A model generated the notes under the pieces. It was not told where the DNA came from and did no database searches. It saw only the letters and a program-made list of their open reading frames with translations. A DNA stretch of 8,448 nt from an uncultured Rhodanobacter sp. Lineage in GTDB: Bacteria; Pseudomonadota; Gammaproteobacteria; Xanthomonadales; Rhodanobacteraceae. Where the stretch lies: assembly GCA_937906285.1 (NCBI GenBank), contig CALCWL010000456.1, forward strand, positions 1-8,448, in the 5' to 3' direction. The translations under genes and the position numbers were made by a program. The number at the start of each line of letters is the position of its first letter. Position 1 is the stretch's first letter. Positions 1-7,154 of this stretch are shown piece after piece.

Positions 1-399
1 CTCTATGTCCGCGACCAGGATGAAGCGCTCGCCTTCTATGTCGGAAAGCTGGGCTTTGTCGTCAGCGCCGATGCGCGCAACGGCGACTATCGCTGGCTCA
101 CCGTGCAGCATCCCGACCAGCCCTCGTTCCAGCTCGGCCTGTTCAAGCCGGGTGCGCCGATGCACGACGCGGCGACCGCGCAGACGCTCTGCGAAATGGT
201 GGCCAAGGGCGCGATGCCGCCGCTGGTGCTGGCGGTGGACGATTGCCAGGCCGCGTTCGAGCGGCTGCAGGCGCTGGGCGTGGAGTTCACGCAGGAGCCG
301 ATGCGCCGCTACGGCACGGTGGACGCCGGCTTCCGCGATCCCTCCGGCAATGGCTGGAAGATGATCGAGAACCGGGCTCCGGCACAGGGGGCAGCATGA
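1..399 (+). CDS. VOC (glyoxalase/bleomycin-resistance fold) protein, 5' end missing
   Basis: The reading frame is open from base 1 to a TGA at 397-399 and gives 132 residues. The start codon lies before the window; family length suggests only about 5-15 residues are missing. The opening residues (LYVRDQDEALAFYVGKLGF) are the classic first beta-alpha unit of VOC proteins. The C-terminal pattern, AVDDCQAAFERLQALGVEF then FRDPSGNGWKMIEN, is the matching second unit; DPSGN and the late Glu fit the usual DPxGN...E strand that can supply a metal ligand. VOC proteins include glyoxalases, dioxygenases and antibiotic-binding proteins, and nothing here fixes the substrate. No signal peptide is visible, though the N-terminus is absent; a cytoplasmic location is expected. 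The stop overlaps the next ATG (ATGA, 396-399), so the two genes are probably one transcript with coupled translation. Confidence 0.87.
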   Translation, partial: LYVRDQDEALAFYVGKLGFVVSADARNGDYRWLTVQHPDQPSFQLGLFKPGAPMHDAATAQTLCEMVAKGAMPPLVLAVDDCQAAFERLQALGVEFTQEPMRRYGTVDAGFRDPSGNGWKMIENRAPAQGAA

Positions 400-611
400 A
401 GGTGGCCCGTTGGATGCGGCAGGGCCATCGCTGGCTGTCGATCGTGTTCACCCTGACCGTGATCGCGAACTTCGTCTGGCGCGGCATGAGTCCGCACGAA
501 CCGCCGGCATGGCTGACCTATGCGCCGCTGCCGCCGCTGTTCGCGCAGTTGTTCAGCGGCCTGTACCTGTTCGTGCTGCCGTACACCGCGGCAGCGCGCC
601 GCGGGGCCTGA
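396..611 (+). CDS. Small two-helix inner-membrane protein, function unknown
   Basis: This is a 71-residue protein starting at the ATG that overlaps the stop of the VOC gene. A purine-rich AGGGGG (386-391) lies 4 bases before the start. It has a basic N-terminus (MKVARWMRQGHR), a hydrophobic helix at about residues 13-28, a Pro-rich loop (residues 33-47, containing HEPPAW), a second helix at about 45-63 and a basic tail (ARRGA). The positive charges at both ends suggest that both termini face the cytoplasm. The frame could be extended upstream into the VOC gene, but that part would be a frame shadow; the ATGA overlap, the purine tract and the hydrophobic profile favour 396. I recall similar short proteins with an HRWLSI...VIANF start in other proteobacteria, always uncharacterised. 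Coupling to a VOC gene suggests a shared role, but no function can be named. The gene is real with good probability. Confidence 0.78.
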   Translation: MKVARWMRQGHRWLSIVFTLTVIANFVWRGMSPHEPPAWLTYAPLPPLFAQLFSGLYLFVLPYTAAARRGA

Positions 612-640
612 GGCTGCGGGCACGGCGCGTTCCCGGTTCC

Positions 641-669
641 CGCCACCGGCAACCGCGGTTCCGGTGGCG
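641..669. terminator. Nested palindrome between convergent genes, possible bidirectional terminator
   Basis: Outer arms CGCCACCGG (641-649) and CCGGTGGCG (661-669) are perfect 9-bp complements. The 11-base interior contains a perfect palindrome, AACCGCGGTT (651-660). The element lies between the stop of the small membrane protein (611) and the stop of the S9 peptidase gene (694), where a bidirectional terminator would be expected. Neither side has a T-tract, so it does not fit a canonical intrinsic terminator. It could instead protect 3' ends or mark a Rho-dependent end. Confidence 0.42.
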
Positions 670-693
670 AACAGCGAATCGAGTGCCGCGCGC

Positions 694-2667
694 CTACTTG
701 CCGCCCGCCGTGACGCCGGGCCCGATGGCCGAACCGATGAAGTCGAGCATCTTCCCGTACAGCTCGGCGACGTTGGCCTCGTCGTAGAAGCCGTGCATCT
801 CGCCGGGCTTTTCCAGCCAGACGTGCGGCACGTGGCGCTTGAGCAGCGCCTCGTGCAGGTTCGTGCCCTGGATCGGCGGCACGCGCCGGTCCTGGCCGCC
901 GACCACCAGCATCACCCGCGCCTTGAGCGCATCGAGCTGGTTGATCGGCGAGCGCTGCGCCAGTTGCGCCATGTCGTCGCCCAATTGGCGTTTCAGGTAA
1001 TTCTCGCCGCTGACCGTTTCGGGAATGTCGCCGCGCCGGTACATCAGGGGCAGGTCGTAGATGCCGACGTAGCCGATCGCGCACTGGTAGAGGTCGGGCT
1101 CCTTCACCGCGCCTTCCAGCGCGGCATAACCGCCGTAGCTGGCGCCGTAGATGCACAGGCGCTGCGGGTCGGCGATGCCCTGGGCGATGGCCCAGCGCGT
1201 GGCGTCAGTGACGTCGTCCTGCATCTTGCCGCCCCACTCGCGCCAGCCGGCCTGCTCGAACGCGTAGCCATAGCCGCCCGAGCCGCGGAAATTGACCTGC
1301 ACCACGACGTAGCCGCGCGTCGCCAGCGCCTGCACGTCGGCGTCGTATTCCCAGCGGTCGCGCACGGAGAACGGGCCGCCATGGACCATCACCACCGTCG
1401 GCAGGTGCTTGTCCTGCTCATGGCCCGGCGGGTAACTCACGTAACCCTGCAGCTTCATGCCGTCGCGTGCGGCGAACTCGAACGGCTGCTTGGTCGCCAT
1501 CGACGGCGGATTGATCCACGGCGCGCGCTTGAGCAGCGGCGTCAGCCTTGCGGCCTTGGCGTCGAACAGGTAGAACGTGCCCGGATCGGCATCGGCCTCC
1601 ACCAGCACCACGCTCAGGCTGCCATCGCTGGTGCCGGAGACGAAGCGCACGCTTTCGCCCGGGAACTGCTTCATCAGCGCCACCAGCATGCGCGCCGCCG
1701 GCGACTGCATGTCGAACGGCGCGATGCCGGCGCGGCCGTCCATGTAGGTGACACCGGCGATGTCGTCTTCGGCCAGCCCCTGCAGCAGGCCGTCCGATTC
1801 GACCGTGGGGTTGCTCCACACCTCCTGCAGCGTGGGCTTGTCTTCGCTCCAGCGGCAGATGCCGAAGCCGCCGCTGGGGGCCGGGCAGCTGAAGTACGCC
1901 ACGCTGTCATCACGGTCGAAGGCGATCGGCACGGAATGGCTGGCGCCCAGTTCGGGCATGGGCTTCCAGTCGCCGCCCCCGAGCGGCAGCTGGAACACCC
2001 GGACGTCGCCCTGCTCGTCCTCGCCCCACGCAAAGCGGATCCGGCCCTGATGGTCGCCGACGAAAAAGGCGTCGCGCATCGGTGCGGTGATGATTTCCCG
2101 CAACTTGCCGGTGCGCACGTCCATGCGGGAGGCGGTGGCAAACACCCCGTGCTTGCCGTTGGCGTCCCACAGCCGGGTAGCGACCAGGATGTGTTTCGGA
2201 TCGCCGGCAATGGTGCCGATGAACTCCGCCGAGCCGCGTTCGCTCACCACCTGCTTGACCAGCGTACCGGTGGTCATGCCGTCCTTGCGAAAGCCGTACA
2301 GCATGGTCGAGCCTGTTCCATCGGCATTGACCGCATACAACTCGCCGGTGGGCAACGGGCGGTCGTAGCCACCCAGCCGTGTCCCCACCGTGTACACCAC
2401 GCGGGTGGGAGAGATCCACCAGAAGTCCGTCACCGCGTCTTCGTTGCGCTGGCGGATCAGCTGCCCCTTCTTGTCGGCCAGGCGAATCAGCGCCAGCAGA
2501 CTGTGGCCATCCACCAGGGCGGTGGTGGCAAGGTACTTGCCGTCAGGCGAAATCTTCACGGCTTCGTATTGCATGTGCCGTGCGAGATCGGCAAGCGGTA
2601 CCGGTTCGGCGTGCAGGAACGTGGCGCACAGCAGCACCAGCGCGACCAACCAGCGTCGAGTATCCAT
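694..2667 (-). CDS. Secreted S9-family serine peptidase (prolyl oligopeptidase/acylaminoacyl-peptidase type)
   Basis: The protein has 657 residues from the ATG at 2667, chosen because an AGGGGA (2675-2680) lies 7 bases upstream and a signal peptide follows at once: MDTRR, a hydrophobic core, and a likely cut after HA at residue 20. Upstream in-frame ATGs would put a charged stretch before the signal. Residues about 25-390 form the weakly conserved beta-propeller (SPDGKYLA is a typical blade motif). Residues about 395-657 are the alpha/beta hydrolase domain. The oxyanion-region motif HGGP starts at 429. The triad is visible: Ser510 in GASYGG, Asp593 in VGGQDRRV and His625 in GEMHGFY. Order and spacing match the S9 family, so the enzyme should be active and cleave oligopeptides, probably in the periplasm. 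The exact specificity (dipeptidyl, acylaminoacyl or prolyl endo-) cannot be read from sequence. It lies downstream of an MFS exporter on the same strand with an 88-base gap, so it may be co-transcribed or have its own promoter. Confidence 0.94.
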   Translation of the reverse strand: MDTRRWLVALVLLCATFLHAEPVPLADLARHMQYEAVKISPDGKYLATTALVDGHSLLALIRLADKKGQLIRQRNEDAVTDFWWISPTRVVYTVGTRLGGYDRPLPTGELYAVNADGTGSTMLYGFRKDGMTTGTLVKQVVSERGSAEFIGTIAGDPKHILVATRLWDANGKHGVFATASRMDVRTGKLREIITAPMRDAFFVGDHQGRIRFAWGEDEQGDVRVFQLPLGGGDWKPMPELGASHSVPIAFDRDDSVAYFSCPAPSGGFGICRWSEDKPTLQEVWSNPTVESDGLLQGLAEDDIAGVTYMDGRAGIAPFDMQSPAARMLVALMKQFPGESVRFVSGTSDGSLSVVLVEADADPGTFYLFDAKAARLTPLLKRAPWINPPSMATKQPFEFAARDGMKLQGYVSYPPGHEQDKHLPTVVMVHGGPFSVRDRWEYDADVQALATRGYVVVQVNFRGSGGYGYAFEQAGWREWGGKMQDDVTDATRWAIAQGIADPQRLCIYGASYGGYAALEGAVKEPDLYQCAIGYVGIYDLPLMYRRGDIPETVSGENYLKRQLGDDMAQLAQRSPINQLDALKARVMLVVGGQDRRVPPIQGTNLHEALLKRHVPHVWLEKPGEMHGFYDEANVAELYGKMLDFIGSAIGPGVTAGGK

Positions 2668-2674
2668 GGCGATT

Positions 2675-2680
2675 TCCCCT
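2675..2680 (-). promoter_or_regulatory. Ribosome binding site of the S9 peptidase gene
   Basis: AGGGGA on the minus strand lies 7 bases before the ATG at 2667. It decides between this start and the in-frame ATG at 2715 and other upstream possibilities. Confidence 0.7.
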
Positions 2681-2696
2681 GTTTTGCGATGTGCGC

Positions 2697-2713
2697 GGCC
2701 GCGTTCCGCGGCC
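2697..2713 (-). repeat. Short perfect hairpin in the leader of the S9 peptidase gene
   Basis: GGCCGCG (2697-2703) and CGCGGCC (2707-2713) are perfect 7-bp complements around a 3-base loop, TTC on the plus strand. The hairpin sits between the MFS stop (2756) and the S9 start (2667), both on the minus strand. It is followed at 2710-2725 by two tandem copies of GGCCATCC. No T-run follows the hairpin on the minus strand, so an intrinsic terminator is unlikely. A role in mRNA processing or in separating expression of the two genes is possible. In such GC-rich DNA a chance origin cannot be excluded. Confidence 0.4.
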
Positions 2714-2755
2714 ATCCGGCCATCCGACTCTAATGCAAAGTGCGCGGCGGCAGGA

Positions 2756-4045
2756 TCAGGACGCCGCCGTCGCCGCCGGCGCTGCCCCGATGCTGCGCAG
2801 CGCCGGGCTGCGCATGCAGCCCAGGGCGATCGCGGTGAGCAGCAAGCCGGCGCCGGCGAACAGGCCGGTGAGCGGGATCAGCCTGAGCAGGCTGCCGGCG
2901 ATCGCGGCCGAGATCGGCCCCAGGCCCATGAAGGTGAACATCAGCACGCTCATGGCGCGGCCCATCATTTCCGGCGCCACGCGACGCTGGATCCAGCTGA
3001 CGATGGCGATCTGCGCGATGCCGGCGAGCACGCCGGTGGCGGCCAGCAGCACCGCGCCGGTGACCGTCGCATGCACCAGCGCCAGCGTGGCCAGGGCCAG
3101 GCCGGCGAGGCTGTCGATGGTCAGCACCATCAGGCCGAGACGGCCGCGCACGATGCGGCTGGCCGGGCCGGAGAGAAAGCTGCCCAGCAGCATGCCGCCG
3201 CCGTTGGCGGTCATCAGGATGCCGAGCGAGGCGGCGCCCAGATCCATCCGCGTATCGGCCAGCACCGGCAGGCCCACCTGCAGCGGGCCGCCGACGAATA
3301 CCGAGACCACCGCCGCGTAGAGCATGAACGCGCGCAGCGGCAGGTCGGCCCAGATCATCCGCACGCCGCTGGCCACGTTGGCCAGCACGCCGCCCGCGGC
3401 GGGTTTCGGATCGAAGTCGGCGGACACGCGGATCAGCAGCAGCGACGCCAGCGAGAAGGCGAAGCTGATTGCGTCGATGGTGAATGCCAGGCCCAGTCCC
3501 TCCGCATCCTGCAGCGCCTGCGGCTGTGCGCCGTGCGCGCCCGCGCTGATCACCACGCCGGCCAGCGCCGGACCGACGAACATGCTGAGCTGGCGCATGC
3601 CCATCACCAGCGCATTGGCCGGTTGCAGCTGATCCTTGCGCACCAGCTGCGGCAGGATCGCCGAACCGGCCGGATACGCGAACGCGGTGGACAGGCCGAT
3701 GCCCAGCGCGATCAGGTACACCAGCCACATGCGGATGTCGCCCAGCAGCACCAGCGCGGCCAGCAGCGCCACCAGCAGCGCGTTCGCCCCGCGCGCGGCG
3801 AGCAGCACGCGGCGCGGCGACAGCCGGTCCACCACCGCGCCGCCGATCAGCATGAACAGCGCGCGTGGCAATGCCATCGCCGCCAGCACCAGGCCCAGTG
3901 CGGCCGGGTTGCCGGTGAGTTTCAGCACCAGCCACGGCAAGGCGACCAGGGTGAACTGGTCGCCCAGCATCGAGATCGTGCTGCCGCCGAACAGCAGGCG
4001 GAAATTGGGGTTGGCGAAAACGGAGTCGCGGCGGTCGGTCGGCAT
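2756..4045 (-). CDS. MFS exporter, EntS-like (MFS_3) family
   Basis: This is a 429-residue inner-membrane protein with about twelve hydrophobic segments, the normal length for a 12-helix major facilitator transporter. The start at 4045 (MPTDRRDSVFANPNFRLLF) is typical of the family: a short cytoplasmic lead, then helix 1 beginning near residue 17. The frame stays open to 4201, but the extra residues are rich in Arg, Pro and Trp and look non-coding. No strong Shine-Dalgarno sequence is seen, only GGA about 8 bases upstream. A motif-A-like loop, GGAVVDRLSPRRVLL, lies at residues 68-82 between helices 2 and 3. LPQLVRKDQLQPANAL (131-146) with GPALAG (158-163) is characteristic of the EntS/MFS_3 group, whose members export siderophores, macrolides or other small molecules by proton antiport. 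The substrate here is unknown. It is the upstream gene of a minus-strand pair with the S9 peptidase and is transcribed divergently from the M16 pair. Confidence 0.92.
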   Translation of the reverse strand: MPTDRRDSVFANPNFRLLFGGSTISMLGDQFTLVALPWLVLKLTGNPAALGLVLAAMALPRALFMLIGGAVVDRLSPRRVLLAARGANALLVALLAALVLLGDIRMWLVYLIALGIGLSTAFAYPAGSAILPQLVRKDQLQPANALVMGMRQLSMFVGPALAGVVISAGAHGAQPQALQDAEGLGLAFTIDAISFAFSLASLLLIRVSADFDPKPAAGGVLANVASGVRMIWADLPLRAFMLYAAVVSVFVGGPLQVGLPVLADTRMDLGAASLGILMTANGGGMLLGSFLSGPASRIVRGRLGLMVLTIDSLAGLALATLALVHATVTGAVLLAATGVLAGIAQIAIVSWIQRRVAPEMMGRAMSVLMFTFMGLGPISAAIAGSLLRLIPLTGLFAGAGLLLTAIALGCMRSPALRSIGAAPAATAAS

Positions 4046-4284
4046 CGAGGGGTTCCGGATCGGCAGGCCGGCGGCGCCCGAGGCGTGTCGGCAAGAAAAG
4101 GGCGCAGGACGCAGCAGCCTGCCGCCCCACGCGGCATCGGCCAAGCCGGCGATGATCGCGCACCTCGGGCGCGGCCACCACTGCTGCTGCGGGCCTGCCA
4201 TCGCAGCGTGGGCCGGAAGTCATGCGCACGGTGCCCGGCGAGCTTGCTAAGGTAAGCGCCTTGCCCCAGGAAGGAGTGCACCGG
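4046..4284. other. Divergent intergenic region without a recognisable gene
   Basis: These 239 bases separate the minus-strand MFS gene from the plus-strand M16 pair and must carry promoters for both unless transcription enters from further away. Both genes' frames remain open into the region, but the translations look like non-coding composition. I see no clear -35/-10 pair. TAAGGT preceded by TGC (4245-4253) is a weak extended -10 candidate for the M16 operon, with no good -35. Widely spaced complementary segments exist (for example CGGCAGG at 4061-4067 and CCTGCCG at 4118-4124) but are unremarkable at this GC content. Confidence 0.5.
4271..4276 (+). promoter_or_regulatory. Ribosome binding site of the first M16 gene
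   Basis: AAGGAG lies 8 bases before the ATG at 4285. It selects this start over the in-frame ATG at 4222, which would put a charged, non-signal-like stretch before the signal peptide. Confidence 0.78.
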
Positions 4285-5673
4285 ATGAACCTGCGCCTGC
4301 CGCGCCTCGTGCTGCTTGTCCCGCTGATCGCCTGCGCCGCGTGGGCCCCGCCCCCGGCCACAGCGGCGGAGCTGAGCATCCCCCCGATCCAGTACCACCA
4401 GCGCACCTTGCCCAACGGCTTGCAGGTGCTCAGCGTGGAGGATCACGCCAGTCCAAACGTGGCGGTGCAGGTCTGGTACCACGTCGGCTCCAAGGATGAT
4501 CCGCAGGGCCGCTCCGGTTTCGCGCACCTGTTCGAACACCTGATGTTCAAGAGCACCCGGCACATGCACGCCGAGCAGATGGACCGGCTCACCGAGGACG
4601 TCGGCGGCGCCAACAACGCCTCCACCGGCGACGACGTCACCAACTATTTCGAGATCGTGCCCAGCAATCACCTGCAGACCCTGCTGTGGGCCGAGGCCGA
4701 GCGGCTGTCCAACCTCAACGTGGACGAGAAGAACTTCACCTCCGAACGCGCCGTGGTGGAGGAGGAATACCGCCAGAGCGTGCTGGCCAATCCCTACGGC
4801 AAGCTGTTCAACGCGATCGATCCGAAGTCGTACACCGTGCATCCGTACCAGCGCCCGGTGATCGGCAGCATCGAGGACCTGGAAGCCGCCTCGCTGCAGA
4901 ACGTGATCGACTTCCACCGCACGTTCTACCGCCCGGACAACGCCACCCTGATCGTGGCCGGCGACTTCGACCCGAAACAGCTCGATGCCTGGGTCGATGA
5001 GTATTTCGGCTGGATTCCCAGGCCGGCCACGCCGATCCCGCAAGTCACCGCGAAGGAACCGGCGCGCAGGCAGGACAAGCGCTACACCGTCACCAGCGAG
5101 ACCGCGCCGCTGCCGGCGGTGGCGATGACCTGGCTGATCCCGCCGGCGTCGGACAGCATCGACCGCATCCCGCTGCAGGTAGCCGCCGCGCTGCTGTCCC
5201 AGGGCGACTCCTCGCGGCTGTACCAGTCGCTGGTGTATCGCCACCAGGTCGCGCAGGAGATCGGTGCATTCGCCGACACCCGCGTCGGGCCGGGTCTGTT
5301 CACCGTCTACGCGGTGCTCGCCAGCGGCCATCAGCCGGCGCAGGCGGAGAAGCTGTTGAACGAGGAGATCGTGTGGCTGGCGACCCAGCCGATTTCGGAT
5401 GCCGAGCTGGACAAGGTCAAGACGCAATTGCTCACCAGCGAACTGAAACAGCGCCAGACCGCGCAGGGCATCGCCTTCGCGCTCGGCCAGGCCAGCCTGA
5501 TCGACGGCAACGTGCAGCACGTCAATGACGATCTGGCCGCGCTGCAGCGGGTCAGCGCCAACGACGTGCACCGCGTGCTGCAGAAATACGTCACCGGGGC
5601 GAAGAAGGTGACCATCGACTACCTGCCGCAGGCCAAGGCCGCGCCGGCCGCCGTCAAGGGAGATACGAAATGA
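4285..5673 (+). CDS. M16-family zinc metallopeptidase, catalytic (zinc-binding) subunit
   Basis: The protein has 462 residues, the usual size of a two-domain M16B subunit. An N-terminal signal precedes the mature part, with a possible lipobox LIAC (Cys17) or signal-peptidase-I cleavage near residue 28 (ATAA). The inverted zinc motif HLFEH is at residues 81-85: His81 and His85 are ligands and Glu84 the catalytic base. The third ligand is Glu161, exactly 76 residues after His85, the spacing seen in mitochondrial processing peptidase beta. The C-terminal domain has the RLYQSL element (311-316), but the Arg and Tyr that normally follow are replaced by His320 and Gln324. The subunit therefore holds the catalytic zinc but not the usual substrate-clamping pair. 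It overlaps the next gene by ATGA (5670-5673), and the two products very likely form one enzyme outside the cytoplasm that degrades peptides or small unfolded proteins. The natural substrate is unknown. Confidence 0.95.
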   Translation: MNLRLPRLVLLVPLIACAAWAPPPATAAELSIPPIQYHQRTLPNGLQVLSVEDHASPNVAVQVWYHVGSKDDPQGRSGFAHLFEHLMFKSTRHMHAEQMDRLTEDVGGANNASTGDDVTNYFEIVPSNHLQTLLWAEAERLSNLNVDEKNFTSERAVVEEEYRQSVLANPYGKLFNAIDPKSYTVHPYQRPVIGSIEDLEAASLQNVIDFHRTFYRPDNATLIVAGDFDPKQLDAWVDEYFGWIPRPATPIPQVTAKEPARRQDKRYTVTSETAPLPAVAMTWLIPPASDSIDRIPLQVAAALLSQGDSSRLYQSLVYRHQVAQEIGAFADTRVGPGLFTVYAVLASGHQPAQAEKLLNEEIVWLATQPISDAELDKVKTQLLTSELKQRQTAQGIAFALGQASLIDGNVQHVNDDLAALQRVSANDVHRVLQKYVTGAKKVTIDYLPQAKAAPAAVKGDTK

Positions 5674-5677
5674 GGAG
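5657..5677 (+). promoter_or_regulatory. Two consecutive Shine-Dalgarno/start pairs for the second M16 gene
   Basis: AGGGAG (5657-5662) lies 7 bases before the ATG at 5670. AGGAG (5673-5677) lies 7 bases before a second in-frame ATG at 5685. The second Shine-Dalgarno sequence overlaps the stop codon of the first M16 gene, so a ribosome terminating at 5671-5673 is already placed on it. Either start leaves a usable signal peptide. Which one is used cannot be decided from sequence alone. Confidence 0.65.
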
Positions 5678-7154
5678 CTGCGAAATGAGCCGCGCCAACC
5701 GTTTCCGTCTGGCCGTCTTTACGGCCGTCGCGCTGAGCACCGGCATCGCCACCGCGGCCGATTTCCCGACCACGCCGCCGGCGCCCGGTCCGGCGCCGCA
5801 GCTGAACGTGCCCACGCCGACCACGCAGACCCTGCCCAACGGCCTGGAGGTGATCAGCGTGCGCCGCGCCAACCTGCCGCTGGTCACCGCGCAGCTGTGG
5901 GTGCGTCGCGGCGGCGAGATGGATCCGCCGCAGCTGGCCGGCCTGGCCGACCTCACCGCCAACCTGCTGAGCAAGGGCGCGGCGGGCAGGAGCGCGCCGC
6001 AGATCGCCGCCGCGGCCGAGGCGCTGGGCGGCTCGCTGGATGCCTCCGCCGGCTGGGACGAAAGCGCCATCGGCATCACCGTGACCACGCCGAAACTGCC
6101 GCAGGCGCTGGGCCTGCTGGCCGAAGTGGTGCGCCAGCCGGATTTCGCCGAGGCCGAAGTGCAGCGTGCCCGCAGCCAGGCGATCGACGACCTGCGCCTG
6201 CAGCTCAGCCAGCCCACCGCGCTGGCGTCGCTGGCGGCCAGCCGCGCCGTGTTCGGTGAGGGCGCCTATGGCCACTCGCGTCACGGCACACCCGACTCGC
6301 TCAAGCGCATCACGCGCGCCGACGTGCAACGCCTGCACGGCGAACTGTACCGGCCGGACAACGCGATCCTGATCCTCGCCGGCGACATCACCCCCGCGCA
6401 GGCGCGTGCGCTGGCCCAGGCCAGCTTCGGCGACTGGAACAAACCGGCCGCACCGCTGCCGCCGCGTCCGGCCGGTCGTGCCGCCAGCCAGCTGCCGCCG
6501 ATCCTGCTGATCGACCAGCACGGTGCCGGCCAGGCCGGCGTGGTCGCCGCGCACGCCGCGCCGCCGCGCCGCGACGACAGCTACTACGTCGGCAGCGTGG
6601 CCAACGCGGTGCTGGGCGGGTCGTACTCGGCGCGGCTCAACGAGGAGATCCGCATCAAGCGCGGCCTCTCCTACGGTGCCGGCAGCCGCTTGCAGGGATT
6701 GGGCGATGCTGGCGTCTGGCTGGCCTCGGCGCAGACCAAGAATCCGTCCGCGCCGCAGGTGGTCGAGCTGATGCTGGGCCAGTTCCGGCAGCTGGGCGAC
6801 AACCGCGTGGATGCCGATGAACTTGCCGCACGCAAGGCGACCTTGATCGGCGCTTACGGCCGCAGCCTGGAAACCACCGCGGGGCTGGCCGGCGAGGTCG
6901 CCGAGCTGGCGATCTATGGCCTGCCGCTGGAGCGCATCGGCAAGTACGTCACCGAGGTGCAGGCCGTCACCCCGAAGCAGATCGAGAAGTACGCGCGCAG
7001 GCATCTGGCGGCCGACGACCTGCACGTGGTGGTGGTGGGCGATGCCGCACAATTCGGCGAGGCGATCCGCAAGGATCATCCGCAGGCGGTGCTGCTGCAG
7101 TCCACCGCGCTGGATCTGGACAGCCCCAGCCTGCAGGCACCGACGGGTCACTGA
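5670..7154 (+). CDS. M16-family peptidase-like protein, non-catalytic partner subunit with Arg/Tyr substrate-binding pair
   Basis: The protein has 494 residues from the ATG at 5670, or 489 from the ATG at 5685, which also has a good ribosome site. A signal peptide ends near residue 29-30 (GIATAAD), followed by a Pro-rich linker. The M16 fold is clear: TLPNGLEVISV (54-64) opens domain 1 as in the upstream protein, and LYRPDNAILILAGDI (226-240) ends it. At the position of HxxEH the sequence is GLADLTANLL, with Asp94, Ala97 and Asn98 replacing His, Glu and His, so this subunit cannot bind the catalytic zinc. Domain 2 keeps RGLSY with Arg331 and Tyr335, the pair that holds the substrate in M16 enzymes. 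It thus complements the upstream zinc subunit, as the alpha and beta subunits do in mitochondrial processing peptidase and in bacterial heterodimeric M16B enzymes (for example a Sphingomonas pair). It is translationally coupled to that gene, which fits a fixed subunit ratio. Confidence 0.94.
   Translation: MRSCEMSRANRFRLAVFTAVALSTGIATAADFPTTPPAPGPAPQLNVPTPTTQTLPNGLEVISVRRANLPLVTAQLWVRRGGEMDPPQLAGLADLTANLLSKGAAGRSAPQIAAAAEALGGSLDASAGWDESAIGITVTTPKLPQALGLLAEVVRQPDFAEAEVQRARSQAIDDLRLQLSQPTALASLAASRAVFGEGAYGHSRHGTPDSLKRITRADVQRLHGELYRPDNAILILAGDITPAQARALAQASFGDWNKPAAPLPPRPAGRAASQLPPILLIDQHGAGQAGVVAAHAAPPRRDDSYYVGSVANAVLGGSYSARLNEEIRIKRGLSYGAGSRLQGLGDAGVWLASAQTKNPSAPQVVELMLGQFRQLGDNRVDADELAARKATLIGAYGRSLETTAGLAGEVAELAIYGLPLERIGKYVTEVQAVTPKQIEKYARRHLAADDLHVVVVGDAAQFGEAIRKDHPQAVLLQSTALDLDSPSLQAPTGH

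Noticed and set aside
520..2733. A 737-codon open frame on the plus strand, antisense to the whole S9 peptidase gene
   Set aside because: The minus-strand product has a signal peptide, fold motifs and a full catalytic triad. The antisense product is a His/Arg/Ala-rich composition with no recognisable domain, a known result of GC-rich third codon positions.
4046..4201. A 52-residue N-terminal extension of the MFS exporter
   Set aside because: The extra residues (many Arg, Pro, Trp, Cys) do not fit a transporter N-terminus. The ATG at 4045 puts helix 1 at the family's usual distance.
2390..4255. A 621-codon plus-strand frame antisense to the MFS exporter gene
   Set aside because: It is low-complexity Gln/His/Arg/Ala-rich sequence without domains, while the opposite strand encodes a clear 12-helix transporter.
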